A stretch of DNA of 58,397 nt, from positions 1 to 58,397 of the forward strand of contig NZ_CAMIFY010000011.1 of assembly GCF_946222985.1 (NCBI RefSeq), given 5' to 3'. Numbering within the stretch: position 1 is the first letter of the stretch; each line of letters opens with the position of its first letter. The translations under genes and the position numbers were made by a program. Origin of the DNA: an uncultured Corynebacterium sp. Its GTDB lineage: Bacteria > Actinomycetota > Actinomycetes > Mycobacteriales > Mycobacteriaceae. The notes under the pieces are model-generated. The model worked only from the letters and a program-made list of their open reading frames with translations. It had not been told where the DNA came from and searched no databases. Below are positions 50,751-58,397 of the stretch, one piece after another.

Positions 50751-51695
50751 GTGAATCAGCTCCACCCCCGCGCCGGACGCGGAACCGCACCGTCGCCCGC
50801 GGAAGTCGCCCCCGACTTCCCCAGGGAATGGTTCGAGTTCACCGATCCCGATGACGCCGACCACACCATCACCTGCGACCTGACGTGGTTGCTGTCGACG
50901 TATTCGTGCGTCTTCGGCACCGACGCCTGCCACGGCATCGACTCGGACAACTCCGACGTCGGCTGCTGCGGCCACGGCGCGTTCCTCGCCGACGAGGACG
51001 ACCGCGATCGTCTCCAGGCCACGGTCCGGGCGATGGAGGCCGACGCCGGGGACGGGCCGTCGGCAAGCGGTTGGTGGCAGAACCGCCCCGCCGCCGTGGG
51101 GTCGTGGTTGCGCGACATCGACGAGGGCCCCGACGAACCGCTCGAGCCCTGGTTGGAGTGGGATGAGCTTGACGACGACGAGGGCAACCCCGAACCGGCG
51201 TTGAAGACGCAGGTCACCGCCGGCGCGTGCATCTTCGCCAACCGGGCGGGTTGGCCGGGCGGAGCCGGCTGCGCGCTGCACCAATGGGCCGCCGCCCACG
51301 ACGTCGACCACGTCAAGGCCAAACCGGACGTGTGCTGGCAGCTGCCCCTGCGCCGCCTCGAGGCCTACGAGGAACGCCCCGACGGCCACGAGATCCTGCG
51401 CACCACCATCACCGAATACGACCGGCGCGGCTGGGGCGACGGCGGCGAGGACTTCGACTGGTACTGCACCGGCGACCCGGGCACCCACGGCCACGCCGAC
51501 GCGATCTGGAAGTCCCACCGCTCGGAGCTGGTGGAACTCATCGGCGAGGCCTCCTACGAGATCCTCGCCGACCACTGCCGGGCCCGCGAGGCCGCCGGAG
51601 CGGCGAAGGCGTTCGGGCCGTCGGGCTATCCCCTGCTGTCGATCCACCCGGCGACGCGGGCGGCCGCCGAAGGGCTCGCCGCCGACGAGGCGTAG
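50751..51695 (+). CDS. Conserved Cys-rich protein of unknown function (Rv0495c-like)
   Basis: 314 residues, soluble and acidic. Eight or more Cys lie in clusters: CDLTWLLSTYSCVFGTDACHG, GCCGHGAF, GACIFANRAGWPGGAGCALHQWA, PDVCWQLPL, DWYCTGD. Their spacing suggests a metal or iron-sulfur site (inference). By position it matches Rv0495c, which is uncharacterised. Leaderless GTG start. It ends 39 bases from the convergent regX3 stop. Confidence 0.8.
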   Translation: MNQLHPRAGRGTAPSPAEVAPDFPREWFEFTDPDDADHTITCDLTWLLSTYSCVFGTDACHGIDSDNSDVGCCGHGAFLADEDDRDRLQATVRAMEADAGDGPSASGWWQNRPAAVGSWLRDIDEGPDEPLEPWLEWDELDDDEGNPEPALKTQVTAGACIFANRAGWPGGAGCALHQWAAAHDVDHVKAKPDVCWQLPLRRLEAYEERPDGHEILRTTITEYDRRGWGDGGEDFDWYCTGDPGTHGHADAIWKSHRSELVELIGEASYEILADHCRAREAAGAAKAFGPSGYPLLSIHPATRAAAEGLAADEA

Positions 51696-51734
51696 ACGCC
51701 CGCTCCGCGCGGGCGAGGGCCGTCGTAAAGCGCC

Positions 51735-52430
51735 CTACTCCTCGAACTTGTAGCCGAGGCCGCGCACCGTCACCAGATGCCGCGGACGCGAGGGATTGAC
51801 CTCGACCTTCGAGCGCAGACGCTTGATGTGGACGTCGAGGGTCTTGGTGTCGCCGACGTAATCGGCGCCCCACACCCGATCGATGAGCTGACCGCGGGTG
51901 AGCACCCGGCCGCTGTTGCGCAGCAGGTACTCCAGCAGATCGAACTCCTTCAACGGCATCGACACCGGGGCGCCGTCGACGGTGACGACATGGCGCTCGA
52001 CGTCCATGACTACGCGGCCGCCGCGCAGGACGTCCTCCACGTCGTCGAGCTCGTCGTCGAACTCCACCTCCGCGCCACGGCGCAGCACCGCGCGGATGCG
52101 GGCGATGAGCTCCCGGGAGCTGTAGGGCTTGGTCACGTAATCGTCGGCGCCGATCTCCAGGCCCACGACCTTGTCGATCTCGCTGTCGCGGGCGGTGACC
52201 ATGATCACCGGCACGTTCGAGCGCAACCGGATGTTCTTGCACACCTCGGTGCCGCTCATGCCCGGCAACATCAGGTCCAGCAGGACGATGTCGATGGGGT
52301 TGGCCTCGAATTCGGCCAACGCGGTCGGCCCGTCGCCGGCGATGCGAACCTCGAAGCCCTCCTTCCTCAACAGGAAAGCCAGGGGCTCCGCGAGAGCGGC
52401 TTCATCTTCGACGACGAGAACGGAGGTCAC
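51735..52430 (-). CDS. regX3: Response regulator RegX3
   Basis: 231 residues, OmpR/PhoB type. Receiver: VLVVEDEAALAEP, phospho-acceptor Asp52 in VLLDLMLPGMSG, Thr in MVTARDSEID, Lys in YVTKPYSSREL. Winged helix: GQLIDRVWGADYVGDTKTLDVHIKRLR. In mycobacteria the pair answers phosphate limitation. It starts 4 bases behind the senX3 stop. Confidence 0.95.
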   Translation of the reverse strand: MTSVLVVEDEAALAEPLAFLLRKEGFEVRIAGDGPTALAEFEANPIDIVLLDLMLPGMSGTEVCKNIRLRSNVPVIMVTARDSEIDKVVGLEIGADDYVTKPYSSRELIARIRAVLRRGAEVEFDDELDDVEDVLRGGRVVMDVERHVVTVDGAPVSMPLKEFDLLEYLLRNSGRVLTRGQLIDRVWGADYVGDTKTLDVHIKRLRSKVEVNPSRPRHLVTVRGLGYKFEE

Positions 52431-52434
52431 GTGA

Positions 52435-53583
52435 TCATCCTTCCTTCTTCAGGGCCGGCAGTTCGAGCGTGAATGTCGAACCCGTGCCGGGCCTGCTCCA
52501 GATCTTAATGGCACCCCTGTGGTTCGCGACGACGTGTTTGACGATCGCCAGCCCCAGTCCGGTGCCGCCGGTCGACCGCGACCGCGCCTTGTCGACGCGG
52601 AAGAAGCGCTCGAAGATGCGCTCCTGGTCCGCCAGCGAGATGCCGATGCCGCGGTCGGTGACGCGCAGGGCGATGGTGTCGCCGTCCATCATCCGCGCCG
52701 ACACGCTCACCGGGGTCTGCTCCGGCGAATAGTTCACGGCGTTGGTGATGAGGTTGGACACCGCTGTGGTCAGCAGCGAACGGTCGCCCATCACCCGCAG
52801 CCCCTCGTCGCAATCGGTGGACACCGAGATGCCCGCCTGATCGGCGAGGATCTTCGTGCGGTGCACGGCCGAATCGACGATCTCCGACACCAGCAGCGGC
52901 TCCATGTCGGGCAGCGCCTCGGCGCCCTGCAGCTTCGACAGCGAGATCAGCTCGGTGATCATCGTCGACAGGCGCTTGGCCTCGCGGGTCAGGCTGTCGC
53001 TGAAGTGCTCGACTGCGCCGGGGTCGTCCTTCGCCTCGGCCAGTGCCTCGACCAGCAGGCTCATGGCGCCGACGGGCGTCTTGAGCTCGTGGGAGACGTT
53101 GGCGACGAAGTCGCGGCGGGCGGCCTCCATGCGCACCAGCTCCGACTCGTCGGTGGCGTAGAGCACCACGAACCGGTCGTCGGCCAGCGTCAGGGGGCTG
53201 ACCAGGCAGCGGACCGACTTGTCGGGGGCGCCGGCGCGGCGGGCGGGGATGACCAGGTTGAGCTCCTGCTCCTCCTGCGTGTCGAACACCCGCAGCGCCG
53301 CCTGCCAACCGAGGTCGTGCAGCACGCGCTCGTGCATCAGGCCCAACTGGTGGGCCTGGGGATTGGACAGGAGAACGTCGCGGGAGATGTCGACGACGAC
53401 GACGCCGGTGGGTGCGCCCTGAATGGCCAGGTGCAGGACCTGCGCGATGGTGGTGACGCGCTCTTCGGACCCCGAACGCTTGCGCGACACCGACTTCACG
53501 ACCCCGGCGACGGCACCGCCCCCGATGAGTACCGCGGCCATGACGGCCGCGCCCACCAAGGCCGCGAGAATGGTTGACGTCAC
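52435..53583 (-). CDS. senX3: Sensor histidine kinase SenX3
   Basis: 382 residues. One N-terminal membrane helix (about 6-29), a PAS-like region (40-150), the phospho-acceptor His165 in FVANVSHELKTPVGA, then the ATPase domain (NLITNAVNYS, DRGIGIS, RSRSTGGTGLGLAIVK). Most SenX3 have two helices; only one is seen here. The GTG start lies 7 nt behind TAGTGT, so leaderless. Partner of RegX3. Confidence 0.95.
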   Translation of the reverse strand: MTSTILAALVGAAVMAAVLIGGGAVAGVVKSVSRKRSGSEERVTTIAQVLHLAIQGAPTGVVVVDISRDVLLSNPQAHQLGLMHERVLHDLGWQAALRVFDTQEEQELNLVIPARRAGAPDKSVRCLVSPLTLADDRFVVLYATDESELVRMEAARRDFVANVSHELKTPVGAMSLLVEALAEAKDDPGAVEHFSDSLTREAKRLSTMITELISLSKLQGAEALPDMEPLLVSEIVDSAVHRTKILADQAGISVSTDCDEGLRVMGDRSLLTTAVSNLITNAVNYSPEQTPVSVSARMMDGDTIALRVTDRGIGISLADQERIFERFFRVDKARSRSTGGTGLGLAIVKHVVANHRGAIKIWSRPGTGSTFTLELPALKKEG

Positions 53584-53607
53584 GCGAACAACACTATCCC
53601 CGATGAC

Positions 53608-53660
53608 GCGACGCCGCCGCATTCCCTCCGACTGAAACGGAGGAATTGCGGCGGCGTCGC
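53608..53660. terminator. Long hairpin between gpmA and senX3
   Basis: 22-base arms (about 19 pairs) around a 9-base loop. No T-run follows on the minus strand. It lies behind gpmA, and its left arm covers the place where the senX3 -35 box must be. Confidence 0.55.
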
Positions 53661-53709
53661 CGTGAAACGGTGCGGGGGTGCCCGATGACCGGGCGAGATC
53701 GACCGAAAA

Positions 53710-54456
53710 CTACTTGTTGCCCTGGTTCGCCACGGCGGCGGCGCCGGCGGCGGCGGCCTCCGGGTCGAGGTAGGTGCCGCCCGGGTTGGCGATGGTGCCC
53801 GACGCGTCGAACTCGTAGACCAGCGGGATGCCGGTCGGGATGTTCAGCGCGGCGATGTCCTCGTCGGAGATGCCGTCGAGGTGCTTGACCAGCGCGCGCA
53901 GCGAATTGCCGTGGGCGGCGACCATCACGGTCTCGCCGGCCTTGAGCCGCGGCAGGATCTCCGCCTCGTAGTACGGGACGAAGCGCTTGACGACGTCGAG
54001 CAGGCACTCGGTGCGGGGCGGATTGTCGACGTCGGCGTAGCGCTCGTCACCGGCCTGCGAGTACTCGGAATCGTCGTCGAGCGGCGGCGGCGGGGTGTCG
54101 TAGGAGCGGCGCCACGACTGGAACTGCTCTTCGCCGTACTTTTCCTTGGTCGCGGCCTTGTCCAGGCCCTGCAGCGCGCCGTAGTGGCGCTCGTTGAGGC
54201 GCCAGTCGCGGATGACGGGGATCCACGCGCGGTCGGCGGTGTCGAGCGCCATGTGCGCGGTGTTGATCGCGCGACGCAGCAGCGAGGTGTACAGGATGGT
54301 CGGCTTCAGGCCGGCTTCCACCAGCAGTTCGCCGGCGCGGACGGCCTCCGCGCGGCCCTTGTCGGTCAGCGCGACGTCGTACCAGCCCGTGAACTGGTTG
54401 GACGCGTTCCACTCGCTCTGACCATGGCGGACGAGGATCAGTTTTCCGGTGCTCAT
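53710..54456 (-). CDS. gpmA: 2,3-Bisphosphoglycerate-dependent phosphoglycerate mutase
   Basis: 248 residues, normal length. Interconverts 3- and 2-phosphoglycerate in glycolysis. LILVRHGQSEWNASNQFTGW carries the phospho-His near residue 10; LNERHYGALQGLDKAAT, the RSYDTPPPPL loop and AAHGNSLRALVKHL are complete. The C-terminal 15 residues are an Ala-rich extension. The ATG at MSTGKLILV is chosen as in the family; CATGAT lies 7 nt before it. Confidence 0.97.
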   Translation of the reverse strand: MSTGKLILVRHGQSEWNASNQFTGWYDVALTDKGRAEAVRAGELLVEAGLKPTILYTSLLRRAINTAHMALDTADRAWIPVIRDWRLNERHYGALQGLDKAATKEKYGEEQFQSWRRSYDTPPPPLDDDSEYSQAGDERYADVDNPPRTECLLDVVKRFVPYYEAEILPRLKAGETVMVAAHGNSLRALVKHLDGISDEDIAALNIPTGIPLVYEFDASGTIANPGGTYLDPEAAAAGAAAVANQGNK

Positions 54457-54578
54457 GCCTTCGATCATGCCCGAAAACGGCAGGCCCCGCCCTGCGATCC
54501 CCCATAACGGGAACTCCCCGCCCACGGCCGCCGCCCGATGGCCGGGCGATGGTCGGCCGGTCACCGCCTCGGGCCTGA

Positions 54579-55091
54579 TCAGCCCTCGGTCAGGTGCCGG
54601 AATTGCTCGAGGTTGGCCAGGGATTCGCCGCGGTCGACGCGCCAGTCCCACTCCCGCTTGATCGACGAGGAGAACCCGCGTTCCAGGATCTTGTTGAAGT
54701 CGCCGTCCGAGGCCTCGAGCACCTGCCCGAGCAGGCGGTCGAGGTCGTCGTCGGCCAGGTGCCGGGGCAATTGGCCGACCAGGTAGATGTCGCCCTGGGC
54801 GTCGACGGTGTAGGCGATGCCGAACAGGCGGCGGTTGCGCTGCAGCAGCCACTCGTGGACGCCCGCGTGGTTCTCCTCCGGATTACGGCAGACGAACGCC
54901 TCGACGCGCAACGAATCGGGCGCCGGCGTCAGCAGGCACACGGTCTTGAGCTTGCGGGTGCCCGGCAGCACGACGATGGCGGAGTCTTCGGCGGTCTTGT
55001 GCTCCACCCCGATGCGTTCGAGCTGGTCGGTCAGTTCGGCCAGCGGCGAGGAGCCGGAGGCCCCGTCGCGGGTGGTGGTGGGGTCGCTCAT
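54579..55091 (-). CDS. YbjN-domain protein
   Basis: 170 residues, a type III secretion chaperone-like fold. It contains LERIGVEHKTAEDSAIVV, VEAFVCRNPEENHAGVHEW and LFGIAYTVDAQGDIYLVGQLP, typical of the family, and is placed beside mshA as in mycobacteria. The function is unknown. It starts one base from the mshA stop, so the two are one operon. Confidence 0.88.
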   Translation of the reverse strand: MSDPTTTRDGASGSSPLAELTDQLERIGVEHKTAEDSAIVVLPGTRKLKTVCLLTPAPDSLRVEAFVCRNPEENHAGVHEWLLQRNRRLFGIAYTVDAQGDIYLVGQLPRHLADDDLDRLLGQVLEASDGDFNKILERGFSSSIKREWDWRVDRGESLANLEQFRHLTEG

Positions 55092-55092
55092 G

Positions 55093-56397
55093 TCAGCGCC
55101 GTCCTTTCGCGTCGCGGGGGCCGCAGTCGCCGTCGGCGGCGATGCCCGTCAGGGCCCGATCGTAAACGGACGTCAGCCTGTCGACGGTGCGTTCCCAGGA
55201 AAACTTCTCCGCGTGCGACGGCGCGGCCGACCCCATGTCGATGCGCCGTTCGTCGTCGTCGAGAAGCGCTTCGAGGGCGTCCGCCCACGGTTCGGGCTCG
55301 TGGCCGTCGACGAGGACGCCCGTGCGGCCGTCGTCGACGGCGATGGGCAGACCACCGACGCGCGCGGCGACGACCGGGGTGCCGGTGGCCTGCGCCTCCA
55401 TCGCCACCAGGCCGAAGGATTCGTTGAAGCTGGGCACCGCGACGACGTCGGCGGCGCGGTAGAGGCCGACGAGATCCTCGGGCGGGCGCGGGAGCATGAA
55501 CCGGACCACGCCCCGCAGGCCGAGTTCGTCGGCGAGATCCACGAACTCGTCGGGCCGATCCATGCCGGTGCCCGACGGCCCGCCGCAGATGACGACCTTG
55601 AGGTTGTGCCGCGGCCGGCGACGCACGAGCTCGGCGACCGCGCGCAGCAGCACCTGCGGGCCCTTGAGCCGCTGCAGGCGGCCGACGAAGACGATGACCT
55701 TGGCGTGCAGGGGAATGCCCAGCTCGCGGCGGCTCCGCTCGGTGGCGCGGTCGCTGCCGGGGCCGTAGAGGTGGACGTCGACGCCGGGCGGGATGACCTC
55801 GATGCGCGAGGGATCGGCGTCGTAATGCTCCGTGAGGTTGCGCGCCTCCTCGTCGGTGTTGACGACCATGACGTCGGCGTTGTCGGCGATCTGCTGCTCG
55901 CAGATGCGGCGGGCCTCCGGCTCGGGGGAATCGCCCTCGGCGAGGTGGAGGTTCTTCACCGCCGCCAGGGTGTGGGCGGTGTGGACCAGCGGCACGCGCC
56001 ACAGATCGCGCAGCAGCCAACCGACCTGACCCGACAGCCAATAATGGGAGTGGACCACGCAATAGCGCAGGTCGTGGCAGCGGGCGAAGGTGATCACGCC
56101 GCCGGTGAACGCGGCGAGCTGGGTGGGCAGGTCCGCCTTGGCGATGCCCTCGTAGGGGCCGGCGACGACGTTGATGACCCGCAGGCCCGGCGCGACCTCG
56201 ACGATCTCGCCCTGGCTCGGCCGCGTCGCACGGGTGAACACGTCGACGGCGACGCCCCGGGAGGCCAATTCCCGACACGTGCGCAGGACGTAGACGTTCA
56301 TGCCGCCGGCGTCACCCGTGCCCGGTTGTTCCAGGGGCGACGTGTGCATCGAGATGACCGCGACGCGCCGGGGCAGCACCGGCTTCTGGGCATTCAT
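55093..56397 (-). CDS. mshA: D-inositol-3-phosphate glycosyltransferase (mycothiol)
   Basis: 434 residues, GT4. Adds N-acetylglucosamine from UDP-GlcNAc to inositol-3-phosphate, the first step to mycothiol. RVAVISMHTSPLEQPGTGDAG and GGMNVYV open the acceptor domain; HTAHTLAAVKN and FVGRLQRLKGPQVLL follow, then SFNESFGLVAMEAQATGTPV with the EX7E pair. The start at MNAQKPVLPRR is close to CATTGT (6 nt) and GGAG. First gene of mshA-ybjN. Confidence 0.96.
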   Translation of the reverse strand: MNAQKPVLPRRVAVISMHTSPLEQPGTGDAGGMNVYVLRTCRELASRGVAVDVFTRATRPSQGEIVEVAPGLRVINVVAGPYEGIAKADLPTQLAAFTGGVITFARCHDLRYCVVHSHYWLSGQVGWLLRDLWRVPLVHTAHTLAAVKNLHLAEGDSPEPEARRICEQQIADNADVMVVNTDEEARNLTEHYDADPSRIEVIPPGVDVHLYGPGSDRATERSRRELGIPLHAKVIVFVGRLQRLKGPQVLLRAVAELVRRRPRHNLKVVICGGPSGTGMDRPDEFVDLADELGLRGVVRFMLPRPPEDLVGLYRAADVVAVPSFNESFGLVAMEAQATGTPVVAARVGGLPIAVDDGRTGVLVDGHEPEPWADALEALLDDDERRIDMGSAAPSHAEKFSWERTVDRLTSVYDRALTGIAADGDCGPRDAKGRR

Positions 56398-56518
56398 GGC
56401 TCCACAATGCCCGCGGGTGCACGGGGTCCGCAAACGCCGTATACCGGAGGTGACCGGTGGCGGGACGCCGTGAGTTCGGGCGTTGCCGACGTCGCGTGGC
56501 CATTTAAATCATGATAAG

Positions 56519-56537
56519 TTACGCTAACGTAGGTTAA
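56519..56537. promoter_or_regulatory. Candidate operator in front of the acyl-CoA ligase gene
   Basis: TTACGCTA-ACG-TAGGTTAA, an inverted repeat with 6 of 8 pairs, lies in an AT-rich island just before AGAAGGAG. A -10-like TAAGTT (56515-56520) overlaps its left end. The position suits a TetR-type repressor, which often governs fadD genes. Confidence 0.45.
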
Positions 56538-56553
56538 CAGAAGGAGACACGGC

Positions 56554-58320
56554 ATGAGCGCCTCGGAAAATCGCACCTGGCTCGAGCACTACCCCGAGTG
56601 GACGGACCCTCACCTCGACTACGGCGACGACACCCTGAACGACGTCTACGCGAAGACGGTGAAGGAATACCCCGACCGTCCCGCCCTGCGGTTCTTCGGC
56701 CGCGCCTGGACCTACGCCGAACTCGACGAGCAGGTCCGCCGCGCCGCCGCCGGCCTGCGGTCGCTCGGCGTGAGCCGGGGCGACCACGTCGCGCTGGTCA
56801 TGCCCAACTGCCCCCAGCACGCCATCGCGTACTGGGCCGTGCTGCGCCTCGGCGCGGTCGTCATCGAGCACAACCCGCTCTACACCGCCCACGAGCTGCG
56901 CCATCCGTTCCACGACCACGGCGCGCGCGTCGCCATCTGCTGGGACAAGGCCGTGCCGGTCCTCGAGGAACTGCGCGACGACGCCCCGCTGGAGACCATC
57001 GTGGCGGTCAACATGCTGCTCGACCTGCCGTGGCTGATGCGCACCGCCCTGAAGCTGCCCGTCGGCCCGCTGAAGGCCTCGCGCGAGAAGCTGCACTCCC
57101 CCGCGCCGAACGTCATGGGCTTCGACGAGGTCCTCGGCGACGACGTCGGCGGCGACGGCCGCGACCTAGAGCCCGCGGAGGACGTCACGACCGACGACGT
57201 CGCGGTGATCATGTACACCTCGGGCACCACCGGCACTCCGAAGGGCGCGCAGCTCACGCACGGCAGCCTGGTGGCCAACATCATCATGGGCCGGGCGTGG
57301 GTGCCCGGCCTGGGCGAGGAGCGCGAGGTCGTCCTCGGCGTGCTGCCGATGTTCCACGCCTACGGCCTGACCATCGCCAACAACCTGTCCATGCTCATCG
57401 GCGGCGAGATGGTGCTTGTGCCGGCCGCGGAGATGGACCTGATCATGAAGGTGATGAAGTCCAACCGCCCGACGTGGGTGCCGGGCGTGCCCACGCTCTA
57501 CGAGAAGATCATCGCCACCGCCGAGGAAAAGCACATCGACCTGGAGGGCGTGAAGTTCTCCTTTTGCGGCGCGGCCACCCTGCCGGTGTCGACCGTCGAG
57601 AAGTGGGAGCGCCTCACCGGCGGTCGCCTGGTCGAGGGCTACGGCCTGACGGAGACGTCGCCGATCATCGTCGGCAACCCGATGGACGGCAATCGCCGCC
57701 CCGGCTACGTCGGCATCCCCTTCCCCGACACCGATCTCGCGGTCGTCGATCCGGAGGAGCCGACCCGCCGCGTCGCCGACGGGGAGGAGGGCGAGGTCAT
57801 CGTCCGCGGTCCCCAGGTCTTCGCCGGCTACCTCAACCGGCCGGAGGACACCGAGGCCGGCTTCACCGACGGTCCCGACGGCGCCGAGGGCGGCCGCTGG
57901 TACCGCACCGGCGACGTCGGCGTGCTGGAGGACGACGGCTTCCTGCGCCTGGTGGCGCGCATCAAGGAGGTCATCATCACCGGCGGCTTCAACGTCTACC
58001 CGGCCGAGGTCGAGGAGGTCCTGACGGATCTCGACGAGATCGTCGACGCCACCGTCGTCGGCCTGCCGAAGGCGGACGGCTCGGAACTCGTCGTCGCCGC
58101 CGTGGCGCTGGCGGATTACGCCAACCTCGACGTCGACTCCTACCGGGCCCACGCCCGGGAGAACCTCACCGGCTACAAGGTCCCGCGCGCCTACTTCCAC
58201 CTCGACGAGATGCCGCGCGACCAGATGGGCAAGGTCCGTCGCCGCGACGTCCGCGACGTGCTGATGAAGCAGCTGGAGGACTCCGGCCGCACCGTCGACT
58301 CGCTGATCAAGCGGCACTGA
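56554..58320 (+). CDS. fadD: Long-chain fatty-acyl-CoA ligase
   Basis: 588 residues. Activates fatty acids with ATP and CoA. The P-loop YTSGTTGTPKGAQLTHG lies near residue 220; EGYGLTETSPI, YRTGDVGVLEDDGFL and the linker ARIKEVIITGGFNVYP follow; the catalytic Lys stands in RDQMGKVRRRD. AGAAGGAG precedes the ATG. Its last codons and stop are part of a 14-base tandem repeat. Chain-length preference cannot be read. Confidence 0.93.
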   Translation: MSASENRTWLEHYPEWTDPHLDYGDDTLNDVYAKTVKEYPDRPALRFFGRAWTYAELDEQVRRAAAGLRSLGVSRGDHVALVMPNCPQHAIAYWAVLRLGAVVIEHNPLYTAHELRHPFHDHGARVAICWDKAVPVLEELRDDAPLETIVAVNMLLDLPWLMRTALKLPVGPLKASREKLHSPAPNVMGFDEVLGDDVGGDGRDLEPAEDVTTDDVAVIMYTSGTTGTPKGAQLTHGSLVANIIMGRAWVPGLGEEREVVLGVLPMFHAYGLTIANNLSMLIGGEMVLVPAAEMDLIMKVMKSNRPTWVPGVPTLYEKIIATAEEKHIDLEGVKFSFCGAATLPVSTVEKWERLTGGRLVEGYGLTETSPIIVGNPMDGNRRPGYVGIPFPDTDLAVVDPEEPTRRVADGEEGEVIVRGPQVFAGYLNRPEDTEAGFTDGPDGAEGGRWYRTGDVGVLEDDGFLRLVARIKEVIITGGFNVYPAEVEEVLTDLDEIVDATVVGLPKADGSELVVAAVALADYANLDVDSYRAHARENLTGYKVPRAYFHLDEMPRDQMGKVRRRDVRDVLMKQLEDSGRTVDSLIKRH

Positions 58321-58357
58321 TCAAGCGGCACTGATCACACGGCACTGATCAAGCGCC
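58304..58357. repeat. 14-base tandem repeat across the fadD stop codon
   Basis: TGATCAAGCGGCAC at 58304-58317 is repeated exactly at 58318-58331, with two changes at 58332-58345 and partly at 58346-58357. The stop TGA of fadD is the first TGA of the second copy. Confidence 0.95.
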
Positions 58358-58397
58358 CCCGGGCGGGTCGGCCCGTCGCACCTCGCGTGACGACGGG

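Noticed and set aside
58304..58357. CRISPR-like array
   Set aside because: The 14-base units follow each other directly, with no spacers and no cas genes nearby.

Overview
The window is a very GC-rich actinobacterial chromosome segment. Its gene content and order match the order Mycobacteriales, and it is most probably a Corynebacterium. Support comes from long synteny (from memory, not searched) with the Mycobacterium tuberculosis stretches rpoB-rplL/J-rplA/K-nusG-secE and mshA-regX3/senX3-hem-res-men. It also comes from the actinobacterial mycothiol gene mshA, the isoprenoid reductase menJ, DUF3068, the rplJ leader, and many genes that start directly behind a TANNNT -10 box. I see no insertion sequence, phage, plasmid or CRISPR array; this is core chromosome.

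Layout. (1) 1-9.1 kb, minus strand: transcription/translation block with the 5' part of rpoB, a DUF3068 protein, rplL and rplJ with promoter and leader, a hypothetical, rplA, rplK, nusG, secE and four tRNAs (Trp, Met, Thr, Tyr), cut into units by strong terminators. (2) 9.1-23.3 kb: menaquinone region with polyprenyl synthase, menJ, rhodanese, menG, mgtA, DUF3592, menD, menC, menB, menE and menA, interrupted by two tandem secreted trypsin-like proteases. (3) 23.3-27.2 kb: two small membrane proteins and rmlA-rmlC-rmlB for dTDP-rhamnose. (4) 27.2-43.5 kb, all minus strand: cytochrome c maturation (ccsB, resB, ccdA, resA), a phosphoglycerate-mutase-like enzyme, hemL, a degenerate P-type ATPase, two small membrane proteins, hemB, hemD, hemC, hemA. 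(5) 43.5-50.7 kb: glutaredoxin-like protein, HAD phosphatase, acyltransferase, the 33-residue ribosomal protein bS22, an excisionase-type regulator, proC, a repeat-bearing membrane protein, ppx. (6) 50.7-58.4 kb: a Cys-rich conserved protein, regX3/senX3, gpmA, a YbjN-like protein, mshA and a fatty-acyl-CoA ligase.

How it fits together. Menaquinone synthesis, haem synthesis and cytochrome c assembly together build the aerobic respiratory chain. RmlABC and MgtA supply cell-envelope glycans, MshA starts mycothiol, and SenX3-RegX3 is the phosphate-responsive two-component system.

The most unusual items are: (a) a heavy-metal P-type ATPase homologue between hemB and hemL in which the catalytic Asp (now Asn), TGE, CPC and GDGxND motifs are all changed, in the slot where I expect hemE and hemY; (b) a membrane protein with 14 tandem YxDAE-type pentapeptides; (c) a perfect palindrome that forms both -10 boxes of two divergent leaderless genes (ppx and its neighbour); (d) a fadD promoter with a palindromic candidate operator; (e) an rmlC without the rmlD part known from a related species; (f) many apparently leaderless genes. 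Coordinates were worked out by hand; no database search was run.
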